Notes: generated from the sequence alone by a model not told the origin. Shown: positions 37,129 to 48,213, counted from the first letter of the stretch. The stretch is 64,000 bases of DNA from an uncultured Chiayiivirga sp. (GCA_934525595.1 CAKSZJ010000012.1:1-64000), one strand, 5' to 3'. Numbers and translations: made by a program.

Positions 37129-40100
37129 GTTCGCTGCCGCACAGGCAGCTCAGAAATGGCGGCCGAAGATGAAAAGCAGGCCCGGCGGGTTCGCTGCCGC
37201 ACAGGCAGCTCAGAAAACCATCGGCCACGTTGTAGACGACCGTTCCGGGTTCGCTGCCGCACAGGCAGCTCAGAAATGCGGAGCCGCCGTCATGCGGATC
37301 GTCCTGTGGTTCGCTGCCGCACAGGCAGCTCAGAAACGATCGCACGCGAGCACGCCCGCCGCCTCGCCGTTCGCTGCCGCACAGGCAGCTCAGAAAATGT
37401 CGGGCGCGCAGGCCTTCGATTCGATGCTGTTCGCTGCCGCACAGGCAGCTCAGAAATCGCGGGCCAACGCGACGATCATCCGCTCGATGTTCGCTGCCGC
37501 ACAGGCAGCTCAGAAACGATGGCGGACGCGAGATCATCGGGCTCAACCGTTCGCTGCCGCACAGGCAGCTCAGAAATCGCGCAGCAGTACCAGCGCGTGC
37601 TCGACCAGGTTCGCTGCCGCACAGGCAGCTCAGAAACGTGACTCCCGCTCGACTGCGGCGATTCGTTCGTTCGCTGCCGCACAGGCAGCTCAGAAAGCCC
37701 GCCGATGGGCCGGTCTGGAGCCAGATCGGTTCGCTGCCGCACAGGCAGCTCAGAAATTGCCTTGAAGCGTGAGGTGGACTTTGTTCATGTTCGCTGCCGC
37801 ACAGGCAGCTCAGAAATGCGAGGGGCGCGGAGCGGTGGAGCTGGTAGCGTTCGCTGCCGCACAGGCAGCTCAGAAAAAGAGGTGCAATCGGCGTCTGTTG
37901 CAGCTCGCGTTCGCTGCCGCACAGGCAGCTCAGAAATGCATGATGAGGTACGCCTTGATGCCGTAGCCGTTCGCTGCCGCACAGGCAGCTCAGAAAAACC
38001 CCGAGCACATGTGCGACGGCGTTGTCCTGTTCGCTGCCGCACAGGCAGCTCAGAAAGTCGGCAGCACGGAGCTGCGCGATGACGGCGAGTTCGCTGCCGC
38101 ACAGGCAGCTCAGAAAGTCAGGCGTCAGGCTTGCAACCGCTGGCAACTGTTCGCTGCCGCACAGGCAGCTCAGAAAACCACGCTGGCCGCGGCGAAGCGC
38201 GCCGCCACGTTCGCTGCCGCACAGGCAGCTCAGAAACCGGCATCCCGCCGGTTGGGGCAGGGAGCATCGTTCGCTGCCGCACAGGCAGCTCAGAAACCAG
38301 CCGTACCAGTCTCCGCGAGCAGCACATCGTTCGCTGCCGCACAGGCAGCTCAGAAAAGCGCAGAGCTTGCGCCGCTGTGCGGCCTGGAGGTTCGCTGCCG
38401 CACAGGCAGCTCAGAAATTTGCGCCGTTGCGGCTCTCCCGTTGTCCTACCGTTCGCTGCCGCACAGGCAGCTCAGAAATCTGCTGGAGGCTCGGGCGCAT
38501 CGGCACGCTGGTTCGCTGCCGCACAGGCAGCTCAGAAACCAGCACCCAGCGCGTTACCGACGTCGTGACGGTTCGCTGCCGCACAGGCAGCTCAGAAATT
38601 TGCGCCGTTGCAGCGCTCCCGTTGTCCTACGTTCGCTGCCGCACAGGCAGCTCAGAAAATCAGGCAGAGGGTCCGGGGCTCGGAGCGCCAGTTCGCTGCC
38701 GCACAGGCAGCTCAGAAACTCCGCGCGGTGCCGGTATCGGCCGCGCCGGCGTTCGCTGCCGCACAGGCAGCTCAGAAATATACCGTGGCGCTGCGGTGCT
38801 GGGGTATCCAGTTCGCTGCCGCACAGGCAGCTCAGAAAAGCTCCGGCTGCATCCGCTTGCCGTTGTCGCCGTTCGCTGCCGCACAGGCAGCTCAGAAACC
38901 CAAAGCGCCGAACGCGATCGCGCGGACAGTGTTCGCTGCCGCACAGGCAGCTCAGAAATACACCGCCGCCGAGCAGGCCCGCCTGACCCAGTTCGCTGCC
39001 GCACAGGCAGCTCAGAAAGAGCAGACGCTGGGTGACAACCTGGTGCCCACGTTCGCTGCCGCACAGGCAGCTCAGAAAAGGGCGGTGTTGATGCGGTTGC
39101 GCTCGGCCTGGTTCGCTGCCGCACAGGCAGCTCAGAAATGTCGCCCGCCAGTCACGCTGTCGCCGCGCAGGTTCGCTGCCGCACAGGCAGCTCAGAAATT
39201 AAATCGGGGAACATTCGCCGAGGGCATGACGTTCGCTGCCGCACAGGCAGCTCAGAAAAATATAAGGGAAACAGCCGCGCCGTGTGGTTCGTTCGCTGCC
39301 GCACAGGCAGCTCAGAAAACCGGACGACCCTACGCAGTGGGCCGTCACTTGTTCGCTGCCGCACAGGCAGCTCAGAAATCGCGATGGGTGTCGGCAAAGC
39401 TGGCCGGCAGGTTCGCTGCCGCACAGGCAGCTCAGAAACACACTGGCCATCGCGGGCCTGCTGGTGCTGGTTCGCTGCCGCACAGGCAGCTCAGAAACAT
39501 CGAACATGCCTGCGGCAGCATGATGAGCGGTTCGCTGCCGCACAGGCAGCTCAGAAACGGTGATGCTGCTGCCCTTGCTGGACAGCACCGTTCGCTGCCG
39601 CACAGGCAGCTCAGAAATGAGCCCGGACCAGGCAGCTGAGGCGGCCCGCGTTCGCTGCCGCACAGGCAGCTCAGAAAATCCGATGCTTGTGCAATCCTCA
39701 CCTCCGCTTGTTCGCTGCCGCACAGGCAGCTCAGAAAACGTCCAGATCGGTGAGCCGGTGCGGGTCGGTGTTCGCTGCCGCACAGGCAGCTCAGAAAATG
39801 ACCGACATCGACACCGGCACGCTTCAGGTGTTCGCTGCCGCACAGGCAGCTCAGAAAAGCAGGTATTTGACGGTGGTGGATTTGAGACGGTTCGCTGCCG
39901 CACAGGCAGCTCAGAAAATCTGCAACGCCGCCGGCGTGCTCTCCGGCGAGTTCGCTGCCGCACAGGCAGCTCAGAAAAGCGTGATGCCGAGCTCGTTCGC
40001 CCAGGCGCGGTTCGCTGCCGCACAGGCAGCTCAGAAAGTCGCAATCGATGATGGGTTCGGCGACAACAAGTTCGCTGCCGCACAGGCAGCTCAGAAAATC

Positions 40101-40938
40101 CAAGCGTTCCGATGGTCGGCGTGTCGCCTGTTCGCTGCCGCACAGGCAGCTCAGAAATGTTGGGTTGCTGGATTCGATTGGCATACCGAGTTCGCTGCCG
40201 CACAGGCAGCTCAGAAAACGGCGGCGAATCGTCCGGCGGATCGAGGCCAGTTCGCTGCCGCACAGGCAGCTCAGAAAGTCGCCCGCAGCGATGGCACCGA
40301 GAAACAGGCGTTCGCTGCCGCACAGGCAGCTCAGAAATTCTGGCGGTGCTTCAGGCTGGCGACGGCAATGTTCGCTGCCGCACAGGCAGCTCAGAAACGC
40401 GAGGGACAGGCGCTGGTTCATGCCTTGGCCGTTCGCTGCCGCACAGGCAGCTCAGAAATCACCGACATCCAGCGCGCAGCGCGGTTTTTCGTTCGCTGCC
40501 GCACAGGCAGCTCAGAAAATCCGGCTGAGGGTCTCGATGAGCGCGGGAAAGTTCGCTGCCGCACAGGCAGCTCAGAAAATCCATATCGGACTTGAGGTGC
40601 GGGGTATCGCGTTCGCTGCCGCACAGGCAGCTCAGAAATTTCCGGCTTCTGCCGTGGCCGCCTTGCCAGCGTTCGCTGCCGCACAGGCAGCTCAGAAAAG
40701 CGGGGTGCCGTCATGGCGGTGCTGGGCGTAGTTCGCTGCCGCACAGGCAGCTCAGAAACTTGCGACACCCGGGCGCTGCATCGCTGGCTCGTTCGCTGCA
40801 GCACAGGCAGCTCAGAAAGTCGCGACCATCGCGGCCGTCGCGGCCGTCGCGTTCGCTGCCGCACAGGCAGCTCAGAAAATGATCGCCAGGAACTCCTTGG
40901 CGAACACCGTGTTCACTGCCGCACAGGCAGCCCACCAG
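37129..40938 (+). CRISPR. Type I-F CRISPR array, 64 repeats and 63 spacers
   Basis: The 28-bp repeat reads GTTCG, then hairpin CTGCC-GCACA-GGCAG, then CTCAGAAA. Repeats run every 60 bp from 37129, with 61-bp steps to 38390, 38451 and 40431 and a 59-bp step to 39470; spacers are thus 32 bp except four of 31 or 33. Sixty-two repeats are identical. The repeat at 40791 has C to A at position 10, and the last one (40911) has GTTCA and a decayed 3' end (CCCACCAG). Decay at the distal end and the leader at 36999 agree on direction. The transcript would be cut by Csy4. Confidence 0.99.
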
Positions 40939-40972
40939 TAATGCCGCACAGCTACGTGACGAGTGGCAGGTC

Positions 40973-40987
40973 GTTCGCCGCCGCACA
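40973..40987 (+). repeat. Relic half repeat beyond the array end
   Basis: GTTCGCCGCCGCACA matches 14 of the first 15 bases of the array repeat. It lies 62 bp after the last recognisable repeat, the correct spacing, so the array was once at least one unit longer. Confidence 0.65.
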
Positions 40988-41007
40988 AACATCACCTTGC
41001 CAGAAAC

Positions 41008-41040
41008 AAAAACGGCAGGGCGTCGCCACCCTGCCGTTTT
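41008..41040. terminator. Bidirectional terminator between the CRISPR array and the TonB receptor gene
   Basis: ACGGCAGGG and CCCTGCCGT form a perfect stem around CGTCGCCAC, with an A run on the left and a T run on the right. It can end the array transcript (+) and the receptor transcript (-), whose stop codon is about 20 bp away. Confidence 0.85.
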
Positions 41041-41061
41041 CGTATCAGTGCGTTGCCGCGA

Positions 41062-43422
41062 TCAGAAGCCGACGTTCAGGCTCAGCCACAGGTTCCGCGA
41101 CTTGTCCTTGTTGTTGTAGTCGTCCAGATACTGCGGGCTGTAAACGCCCTGCGCGTCCTGGTTCCAGAGGGTCTGGAAGCTGGTGAAGTCTTCATCCAGC
41201 AGGTTGTTGATGCGTGCGGCAAAGCTCACGTTGTCACTGAAGCGGTACTGCGCCCCCAGATGCCACACGGTGTAGCCCTTGTAGTACTGCATGTTGCCAG
41301 CGGCATCCTGCGTGCCGCGGTAACGCTCGGAACGGTTTTCGCCGATCAGCTGCATGCCGAACTTCCCGGTGATGGCCCAATCCAGCGTGGCGTTGAACAT
41401 GTGCTCGGCGGTGTTGGTCAGGGGCCTGCCCTTGTTCGAGCCGCTCAATTGCTCGCTGTCGGTCCAGGTGTAGTTGGCGCGGACGGAAAGGCCATCGAAG
41501 AATTCGTAGCGACCCGCCACTTCCGCACCGCGAACGCGGGCTTCGTCGATGTTGATGCTCTGCGCGTAGGTGCCATAGCCGAGCAGCTCGTAGTCACCCA
41601 GGTTGGCGCACGGGCGCACGCCGCCGGTCTGGGCGCAGCTCAGGTTGGTTTCACCGCGTGCGATCTTGTCCTTGAAATCGTTGTTGAACACGGTGAGGTT
41701 GAAGTTGTGCCCCGCGTTGGCGGAATTCCAGTACAGCGCGATTTCGCTGTTGACGCTGGTTTCCGGCTCAAGCTCGGGGTTGCCGATGAAGGGCGTGACG
41801 CCCTGCCCGCCGAAGCCGGTCACGCCGTCGTACAGATCCGTGGTTTTCGGAGTCTTGAAGCCGGTGCTGACGCCGCCCTTGAGCACCCAGGTCTCACTCA
41901 CGTTGTAGTTGGCGTACAGGCGCGGGCTGACGTGGCTGCCGAAGGTGTTGTGGTCGTCATGGCGAATGCCTGCTGTCACGGTCAGCGCGTCGGTGGGTGT
42001 CCAGTTGTCCTCGACGAACACCGACCACATCTTGTGATCCTGCACGAAGCCGGCCCCATCGTTGCCTTCTTCCATTCCGAACACGCCGTCATCCAGTTCG
42101 CCGTCGATCATCTGCCCGCCCACCACGACGTAGTGGTTCTCGCCCACCGGCATGTCGAGCTTGGCATCGAGCACGTACTGGCTGCTCTGCAAGGTGCGCT
42201 TGGGGCGAGGCAGGAAGGTCTGCACCATCAGCGCACGGCGCTCGTCCACGCTCATGCCGGCGTAGTCACCGGTGCCCTGGAAGATCTGGCGGTGCAAGAG
42301 ACGCTCGTTCACTGTCAGCGGCAGGGTGCGGCCATGGTTGTCCGTTTCCACGCTCGACAACGAGACGAAGCTGCGGCCAAAGCTCCAGGCGCCATGATGG
42401 GTGATGGCCCACTGGTCGCGGGTGAACTCCTGATCCTTGGCATAACCTGCCGTCGGATTGGCACGCCACAGGCCGGCGATGCCGTCCACGGTGCCCAGCG
42501 GATAGGCTTCGTTGCCCAGGTTGTTGATGAAGGGCGTGTTGTCGTACACCTGCTCGGAGGTGTCGTAGTCGAAGATCAGGCTCTGCGAATCGGTGGGTGT
42601 CCAGCTCAGGGTGATGCCGAATTCCTTGTTGGTGTTGTCCACCGTCTTGCCGCCGCCGCCAAAGCCCAGCGAGCGCTCGAACCCGGTGCCATCGGGCGCG
42701 GTGATGATCTCGTAATCGGGCGTGGAGGCATCACGCTCATAGCGCGCACCGCGCAGGGTCAGGCCGAGAAGATCTTCGACGATCGGGCCGCTGAGGGCGA
42801 AATCCAGCGTGGTGTCCGAGCCGAAATCACTGTTTTCCTGGATGTTGTGGCCCAGCGTGGCCGAGCCCGTCCAGCGGTTGGACACCTTGCGGGTGATGAT
42901 GTTGATCACGCCGCCCAGCGCATCGGCACCGTACAGCGTGGAGGCCGGGCCGCGGATCACCTCGATGCGCTCGATCATGTCCAGCGGCGGGATGTGGTTG
43001 AACTGGTTGCCGCCGAAGCTGTTGGGGTAGATGTCGCCGTGGTTGTTCTGGCGGCGGCCATCGATGAGGATGAGGGTGTAGTCCGGCCCCATGCCGCGGA
43101 TGGAGATGGTCTTCTGTCCGGTCTTGTCCGAGGTCTCGCCCACGTCCACGCCTTCCAGATCGCGCACCGCGTCAATCAGGGTCATGTAAGGGCGCTTCTT
43201 CAACTCCACGCGCGTGATCACGCTGATGCTGGCCGGCGCGTCGGTGAGCTTCTGCTCGAAGCCTGCGGCGGTGACGACAACCTGATCGAGCGTGGTGGCA
43301 TCTTCCGGTGCCGGGTTGGCGTGCGCGCCGGATGCGGCGAACGTCGCCAGCAGCGCAAGAGTGATGGCGTTGCGCCTCGGGGTGGGGCGCTGCGGTGCGC
43401 GCCGGGAGCGATTCAGCAGCAT
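41062..43422 (-). CDS. TonB-dependent outer-membrane receptor (FepA/CirA-like, probable ferric siderophore uptake)
   Basis: 786 residues. Signal peptide ending SGAHANP, TonB-box region TLDQVVVTAAGF, plug domain with ISVITRVELKKRPYMTLIDA, IRGMGPDYTLILIDGRRQN and VIRGPASTLYGADALGGVIN, then a 22-strand barrel ending in LWLSLNVGF (terminal Phe). The plug is of the FepA/BfeA/CirA type. Start MLLNRSRR (43422) with GGAGG nearby; a longer frame is rejected. A weak Fur-like stretch lies upstream at 43520-43538. Substrate unproven. Confidence 0.9.
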   Translation of the reverse strand: MLLNRSRRAPQRPTPRRNAITLALLATFAASGAHANPAPEDATTLDQVVVTAAGFEQKLTDAPASISVITRVELKKRPYMTLIDAVRDLEGVDVGETSDKTGQKTISIRGMGPDYTLILIDGRRQNNHGDIYPNSFGGNQFNHIPPLDMIERIEVIRGPASTLYGADALGGVINIITRKVSNRWTGSATLGHNIQENSDFGSDTTLDFALSGPIVEDLLGLTLRGARYERDASTPDYEIITAPDGTGFERSLGFGGGGKTVDNTNKEFGITLSWTPTDSQSLIFDYDTSEQVYDNTPFINNLGNEAYPLGTVDGIAGLWRANPTAGYAKDQEFTRDQWAITHHGAWSFGRSFVSLSSVETDNHGRTLPLTVNERLLHRQIFQGTGDYAGMSVDERRALMVQTFLPRPKRTLQSSQYVLDAKLDMPVGENHYVVVGGQMIDGELDDGVFGMEEGNDGAGFVQDHKMWSVFVEDNWTPTDALTVTAGIRHDDHNTFGSHVSPRLYANYNVSETWVLKGGVSTGFKTPKTTDLYDGVTGFGGQGVTPFIGNPELEPETSVNSEIALYWNSANAGHNFNLTVFNNDFKDKIARGETNLSCAQTGGVRPCANLGDYELLGYGTYAQSINIDEARVRGAEVAGRYEFFDGLSVRANYTWTDSEQLSGSNKGRPLTNTAEHMFNATLDWAITGKFGMQLIGENRSERYRGTQDAAGNMQYYKGYTVWHLGAQYRFSDNVSFAARINNLLDEDFTSFQTLWNQDAQGVYSPQYLDDYNNKDKSRNLWLSLNVGF

Positions 43423-43734
43423 CGGAGGTTCCTTGGTGAGTGTCAGGGATCGTTTCGCCGGCCCGGGATGCGGACCGCGAGGGGGCGGAAGTATCGGGGG
43501 TGCGAACGGAATTGTAAACACGATCGATTCGCATTCGCTTTGACTGGCATCAAATTTCGGCCGCCGCCCACCCGTACGGCGGCTCGCAATGTCTGCAAGC
43601 CGCGCCTGGTCGATCGCCGCGTCGAGGCGCTGCGATGGCCATTCCGGCTCGTTTCCGTCACGCCAGCGCGTCCGCCCAGCGCACTTTCGCGCACAGGCGC
43701 TGCGCGGACACCGTGCAGCGGGATTCTTCCGCGA
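43423..43734. other. Intergenic region upstream of the receptor gene
   Basis: 312 bp with no convincing gene. It should hold the receptor promoter. Repeated GCGAAT units on the minus strand at 43520-43538 match about half of the 19-bp Fur consensus, so iron control is possible but weakly supported. Confidence 0.4.
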
Positions 43735-44412
43735 CTAGGTTTCGGCCCACTGCCGCAGGAGGTTGTGATAGACCCCGGACAGCTGCAGCACTGCGCCGCT
43801 GTCCGCACCTTCGCCGCGCAGGCGGGTGAGCGCGGTGTCCATCTCCAGCAGCATCCGGCGTCGCGCGTCGTCACGCACCAGGCTCTGCACCCAGAAGAAG
43901 CTGGCCACGCGTGCGCCGCGCGTGACCGGCGTTACCTGGTGCAGGCTGGAGGACGGGTACACGATGGCATCGCCGGCGGGCAGCTTCACTTCGTGCTCGC
44001 CGTAGGTGTCGCTGATGACGAGCGCGCCGCCGTCATACTCCTCCGGCCCGCTGAGAAACAGGGTGCAGGAAACATCCGAGCGCAGCTGCTCGCCCGGCCC
44101 GACCCTCATCACGGCACCGTCGACATGAAAGCCATAGGTGCCGCCGCCGGTGTAGCGGTTGAAGCGCGGCGGCAGGATCCTGAGCGGAAGGACGGCGGCG
44201 AAGAACAAGGGATGCCGCTCCAGTGCCGCCAGCACGATGCGGCCCAGCTCGGCCTTCAGCGGCGAGCCGTCGGACAGCTGCTCGTTGCGCTTGACCTGTG
44301 CGCCCTGCGGACCGACGGTTTCGCGCCCGTCGGTCCATCGGGCCTGGTCCAGCTCGCGCCGCAGCAGCGCGAGCTCGTCTGGCATGAGCACCTCGGGAAT
44401 GTGCAGCAGCAT
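43735..44412 (-). CDS. piuC: PKHD-type Fe(II)/2-oxoglutarate dioxygenase, PiuC family
   Basis: 225 residues. The double-stranded beta-helix carries iron ligands His96 and Asp98 ([10 protein letters not shown]) and His158 (SSLHQVTPV), plus Arg168 for 2-oxoglutarate. PiuC is co-encoded with Fiu/PiuA receptors and is iron-repressed in Pseudomonas; its substrate is not known. It starts 17 bp after the adjacent receptor gene ends, giving a receptor-piuC operon. Confidence 0.94.
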   Translation of the reverse strand: MLLHIPEVLMPDELALLRRELDQARWTDGRETVGPQGAQVKRNEQLSDGSPLKAELGRIVLAALERHPLFFAAVLPLRILPPRFNRYTGGGTYGFHVDGAVMRVGPGEQLRSDVSCTLFLSGPEEYDGGALVISDTYGEHEVKLPAGDAIVYPSSSLHQVTPVTRGARVASFFWVQSLVRDDARRRMLLEMDTALTRLRGEGADSGAVLQLSGVYHNLLRQWAET

Positions 44413-44429
44413 GGCGCGCTCTCCCGGGA

Positions 44430-46769
44430 TCAGTAATGGAAGTCGGCGCTGAGCAGCACGGTGCGCGGCGCACCCGGCGTGTAGCGGTACCCGGACTTGT
44501 TGATCGCCGCGACGTAGGCCTTGTCGAACAGGTTGTAGCCGTTGAGCCGCAGGATGAGGTGATCGCTGAGCGGATAGGCCAGCATCGCGTCGTAGACCGT
44601 ATGGGACTTGGTCTGCGCCGGGGTGCCGACGGCGCCGTCCGTGCCGCGATGCAGGCCGCCGGTGTAACGCACCCCGCCGCCGATGCCCAGGCCGCCCGGC
44701 AGGGTGTAGGTGGTCCAGCTGGTGAAGGCCGAATCCGGCGTGTAGCTGAGGTTGGGCGTGCCGTCGGCGGTGACGCGCGGCCCGTGGGTGACTTCGGCAT
44801 CCTGATTGACGTAGCCCAGCGAGACCGTCCAGGCATCGGTGAGGTGGCCGAGTGCGCCGACTTCGATGCCCTTGACCTCCTTTTCCCCGGTCTGGGTGGG
44901 ATTGCCGTGCTCGTCGAGCTGCTGGCTGTTGATCTCGTTGCCGACCCGGATCCGGAACAGGGCCAGGTTCAGCGCCAGCGTCCCGTCGAACGCCATCCAC
45001 TTCGCGCCGACTTCCCAGGTGCGTGCCTTCTGCGGATCGAGGTTGGGGTTGTTGGCGCTGTTGGCGGCGCTGCTCAGGCTGAAGTTGGCGCCACCCGGCG
45101 GCTGCTGCGACAGCGCGGCATTGGCGTACAGGCTCACGCTGCGCACCGGCGCATAGACCGCGCCCAGCTTGTAGTTGACCAGGGTGTCGCGGGCACCGAG
45201 GTCGGTACTCGTGACCAGGCTGCCGTGGGCCACGCCGTCGGGACAGGCAACGCCGCCGCGCGGCAGCGGTGCTGCGGTCGTGCAGATCGCGGTCGCGAGG
45301 TAGTCGGTGTCATAGCGGTCTGCGCGCAGCCCGGCAGTGAGCAGGAACGTCTCGCCGAACCTGAGCGTATCGAAGAGATAGAGCGCGGCCGTGGTGGTTT
45401 CGCCCCGGCTTCCCGCGCCGGTGCGCGAGATGGCCGGGCCCGGCACGTTCCAGTCGGGTTCGTACAGTGCCGCGGGCGGCACGGCGCCGGAGGCCGCCAG
45501 CCCCGCGTTTTCCTGCACCTCGCGGGTGACTTCGACGCCGCTGCTCAAAAAATGCGCCACCGCGCCGGTGGCGAAGTCCAGCTGGAGGTTCAGCTGGTTG
45601 GTGAGGATGCGGTTTTCCTGATCCTTGAGGGTAAGGTTGCCGCGGCTCAGGGTGTAGGTGGACAGGTCATCGATGTCCGTCCACCTGATGGTGCCGCCCA
45701 TCGGGTTGGCGGCGCTGCCGCCGGTGGACATGAAGGCGGTGAGGAAATAGTCCTGCGCGGTCCTGCCCCAGCGCAGGGTGTTGGAAAGGCGGGCGCCACC
45801 GGCAAGGTCGTGCTCCAGGCGCAGGGTGGCCATCTGCGCGGTGACGCTGTCGTTATCGTCGGCGGTGCCGTAGAAGTTCCCGGGATCCACCGGATGGCCG
45901 GCAAGCCGCTCCAGCCCCGGCTGCGGCTGCCAGCCGGACAGGCCGATCGTCGGCACGAAGCCGTCGGGGATGTTGTCCTGCCTGACGTACAGAAGATCGG
46001 CGTACAGCCGCGTGTCCGAACCCAGCCCCCAGCCGAACGACGGGGCGACACCCCAGCGACTGTTGTTCACGCGGTGACGTCCCGGCACGTCGCTGTCCTG
46101 CCACATCGCATTCAGGCGCACCGCCGACGTGCCGCCCAGCGTCTGGTTCCAGTCCGCAGTGGCGCGCTTCTGACCGTCGGCACCGCCACTCAGGGTGGCG
46201 GAGACCGCATCGCGCAGATGCGCCTCCTTGGTCACCTGGTTGATCGCGCCGGTCGGCGCGGAGCGCCCCGTATCGGTTCCTGCCGGGCCTTTGACCACCT
46301 CGATCTGCTCGATGCTGAACAGGTCGCGCGAGATCGATCCGAGATCGCGCGCGCCGTCCAGATACAGGCTGCTGGAAGTGTCGAAGCCACGCAGGTAGAG
46401 CGCATCGCCGGTGCTGGTATTGCCGTTCTCGCCGGCATAGAAGGTGCCCACGCCGGCGCTGTTGCGCAGCGCCTCGGTCAGCGTGGTCGCGCCCTGCTGG
46501 TGAAGCAGCTCCCTGCCGATCACCTCGATCGTCTGCGGCGTGTCCTGCAGGCTCTGGGTGAACTTGGGCGAAGTCACCATGCTGCGGACACCGCGCACTT
46601 CGAGCCTGTCGAGCCGGGTGGCGCGGATGCCGGACTCGGCCGCGGCATCCGCCGCATCGACAACATCAGCCGCCCCTGCCGGCAGCGCAAGAACAAGGCC
46701 AGCGGCCAGCGTGGCGGTGGGAAGGAGGCCGCGCTGTGCGGCGTGTTTGCGACTCTTGATGCAATTCAT
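44430..46769 (-). CDS. TonB-dependent siderophore receptor, Fiu/PiuA type
   Basis: 779 residues with a signal peptide ([14 protein letters not shown]). The plug shows [57 protein letters not shown] and [20 protein letters not shown]. The barrel ends in VLLSADFHY. The plug and partner piuC place it with the catecholate receptors Fiu/PiuA. Start MNCIKSRK (46769). A Fur-like 15/19 box lies farther upstream at 47330. Confidence 0.92.
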   Translation of the reverse strand: MNCIKSRKHAAQRGLLPTATLAAGLVLALPAGAADVVDAADAAAESGIRATRLDRLEVRGVRSMVTSPKFTQSLQDTPQTIEVIGRELLHQQGATTLTEALRNSAGVGTFYAGENGNTSTGDALYLRGFDTSSSLYLDGARDLGSISRDLFSIEQIEVVKGPAGTDTGRSAPTGAINQVTKEAHLRDAVSATLSGGADGQKRATADWNQTLGGTSAVRLNAMWQDSDVPGRHRVNNSRWGVAPSFGWGLGSDTRLYADLLYVRQDNIPDGFVPTIGLSGWQPQPGLERLAGHPVDPGNFYGTADDNDSVTAQMATLRLEHDLAGGARLSNTLRWGRTAQDYFLTAFMSTGGSAANPMGGTIRWTDIDDLSTYTLSRGNLTLKDQENRILTNQLNLQLDFATGAVAHFLSSGVEVTREVQENAGLAASGAVPPAALYEPDWNVPGPAISRTGAGSRGETTTAALYLFDTLRFGETFLLTAGLRADRYDTDYLATAICTTAAPLPRGGVACPDGVAHGSLVTSTDLGARDTLVNYKLGAVYAPVRSVSLYANAALSQQPPGGANFSLSSAANSANNPNLDPQKARTWEVGAKWMAFDGTLALNLALFRIRVGNEINSQQLDEHGNPTQTGEKEVKGIEVGALGHLTDAWTVSLGYVNQDAEVTHGPRVTADGTPNLSYTPDSAFTSWTTYTLPGGLGIGGGVRYTGGLHRGTDGAVGTPAQTKSHTVYDAMLAYPLSDHLILRLNGYNLFDKAYVAAINKSGYRYTPGAPRTVLLSADFHY

Positions 46770-46921
46770 GGGGAAGACATTTCCTGGATCGGGGGCCACA
46801 CGGGTATCCGGCACCCGATCGGGCGCCAGAGGCGTGGCTGGAAGGAACAGGCCGCGCCGCGCGGAGCGCGGTGCCGGCAGCATGGAATTCGCGGAAACAG
46901 GCCGCGCGAGGCGGCGTGCGC

Positions 46922-47281
46922 TCAGGCGCGAGGCGGCGCCTGGGCGCGATAGGCCGTAAAGGGGCGGCCTGCGGAGCTGATGGGAAAGGCAGCGATCCGA
47001 TTCGCTCCGCCACATGCCGCGTGCAGCCGCGACGCCTTCGTGCAGGTGGCGTCGTCCGGCTCGGCTTCATGACCGTCGCCGGATGCAGGTGCAGGATGAC
47101 CGGGAGGCGCGTGTGACGCCAGGCCAGCGGCCTCGGTCAGCGCGCCGTCGATCACGGCCGACACGGTCGGATCACCCTCCTGTCCGTGCCAGGCGAACAC
47201 CAGCAGTGCGGCGATCAGCCACAGCCCGGCGCCGCGCAGCAGCGCGAGGCGGCGGACGGGTATCAGGCGGGAGAACGGCAT
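46922..47281 (-). CDS. Hypothetical single-pass membrane protein beside iron genes
   Basis: 119 residues from ATG 47281: basic N-terminus, one transmembrane helix (LLRGAGLWLIAALLVFAW) and a loop rich in His, Pro and Ala (SHAPPGHPAPASGDGHEAEP) with two Cys. No family recognised; the layout resembles small periplasm-facing proteins near metal uptake genes. The strong Fur-like box at 47330-47348 lies 49 bp upstream, so iron control is plausible. Confidence 0.5.
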   Translation of the reverse strand: MPFSRLIPVRRLALLRGAGLWLIAALLVFAWHGQEGDPTVSAVIDGALTEAAGLASHAPPGHPAPASGDGHEAEPDDATCTKASRLHAACGGANRIAAFPISSAGRPFTAYRAQAPPRA

Positions 47282-47329
47282 CGGGAGCGGGGAGGAAGCG
47301 CGAAGGCGTGCAATCTGCACGTCTTCGAT

Positions 47330-47348
47330 GCTAATAAGAATCGTTATC
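47330..47348. promoter_or_regulatory. Candidate Fur box 1
   Basis: GCTAATAAGAATCGTTATC matches the classical 19-bp Fur consensus at 15 positions. It lies between the small membrane protein gene (minus) and the gene at 47552 (plus), so it could serve either side. Confidence 0.7.
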
Positions 47349-47442
47349 TTTCGCAACGAATGCCGCCACGCCCTCGCCAGCATCGCCAAGACCGCGCTGC
47401 GCTGCCGGTGGCAAGTGCTGAGCGATAGGCCGTTGACTTGTC

Positions 47443-47461
47443 AATGCGAATACTTATCATT
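47443..47461. promoter_or_regulatory. Candidate Fur box 2 (weak)
   Basis: AATGCGAATACTTATCATT has outer AATG/CATT symmetry and matches the Fur consensus at about 10 of 19 positions. It is AT-rich against a GC-rich background and about 90 bp upstream of the gene at 47552. Confidence 0.4.
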
Positions 47462-47551
47462 TACATGCACGTCTTGCCGACCCAGCAACACCGGTGGCCG
47501 GCACATGCACCTCCGCATCAGCCGCAATGAACGGTCGCTCGGTACCCCGCC

Positions 47552-48178
47552 ATGGCACTCTTTTCCGCACTCCAGACCCTTTCGCCGATGGACGTCACGG
47601 ACGATTACGGGGCAGCGCCATTCCGCGCGGAACCCGTCGCGCCGCGATCTGGCGTCAGCCCGGGCGCAGTGCCGGTCGCAGCCAACGATCTGGCCCGCTG
47701 GTTCCCGCGCCTAGGCCCCACGCTCTGGCTGCAGCGCTGCAGCCCGCGGCGCGGCGCGGCGGCGCGACCCCCGATGCCGGAAATGAGCGCCCTGCGCGAG
47801 TGCGCGAGCCTGAGCGCACACGCGACAGTAACGCCTGGCGGGCCGCGTGAGTGGCTGTGCCTGCGCGATTCCCGGGGCGCGCAGTTGGCCAGGATGTTCC
47901 TGATTCCCGATACCGACTACTTCGCCTGGGACGAGATGTCCCGCACGCTGCGACTGACGTACGCCCCGGAAAGCCGCATGTCCCTGTGCCTTCACCAGGC
48001 GCTGGCCCGCGCCGTGCTGCTGCGTGCCGGTGCGTCGTGGCGCGCCGCCATCCTGTCATTCGAGAGCGATCCGGCGATGTCCCCACACGCGTTGACGAGC
48101 CGCTCGCCGCTGCGGCTGTCGCGGGTGGGCATGGCGCTGGCCGAACAGGTGGCGCGCGACAACGGCGCCGAGCTTTAG
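47552..48178 (+). CDS. Hypothetical protein, probably iron-regulated
   Basis: 208 residues without signal peptide or clear transmembrane helix. The recognisable core is ARMFLIPDTDYFAWDEMSRTL followed by LCLHQALARAVLLRAGA. I do not recognise the family. It is preceded by Fur-like boxes and followed by another Fur-like box and the PepSY operon, so it probably belongs to the iron response. Confidence 0.6.
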   Translation: MALFSALQTLSPMDVTDDYGAAPFRAEPVAPRSGVSPGAVPVAANDLARWFPRLGPTLWLQRCSPRRGAAARPPMPEMSALRECASLSAHATVTPGGPREWLCLRDSRGAQLARMFLIPDTDYFAWDEMSRTLRLTYAPESRMSLCLHQALARAVLLRAGASWRAAILSFESDPAMSPHALTSRSPLRLSRVGMALAEQVARDNGAEL

Positions 48179-48213
48179 GGCGGAGACAGCGCCAGTTGTC
48201 AGCGGGCCCCGAT

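Noticed and set aside
37027..40995. Long overlapping open frames on both strands of the CRISPR region, with peptides repeating every 20 residues
   Set aside because: The 60-bp repeat-spacer period is a multiple of three, so the repeat yields the same peptide each time and no stops arise. This is an array artefact, not a coding repeat protein.
40963..44436. An 1157-residue plus-strand frame across the receptor gene and piuC
   Set aside because: Antisense to a clearly recognisable TonB-dependent receptor and dioxygenase; no plausible domain in the plus-strand translation.
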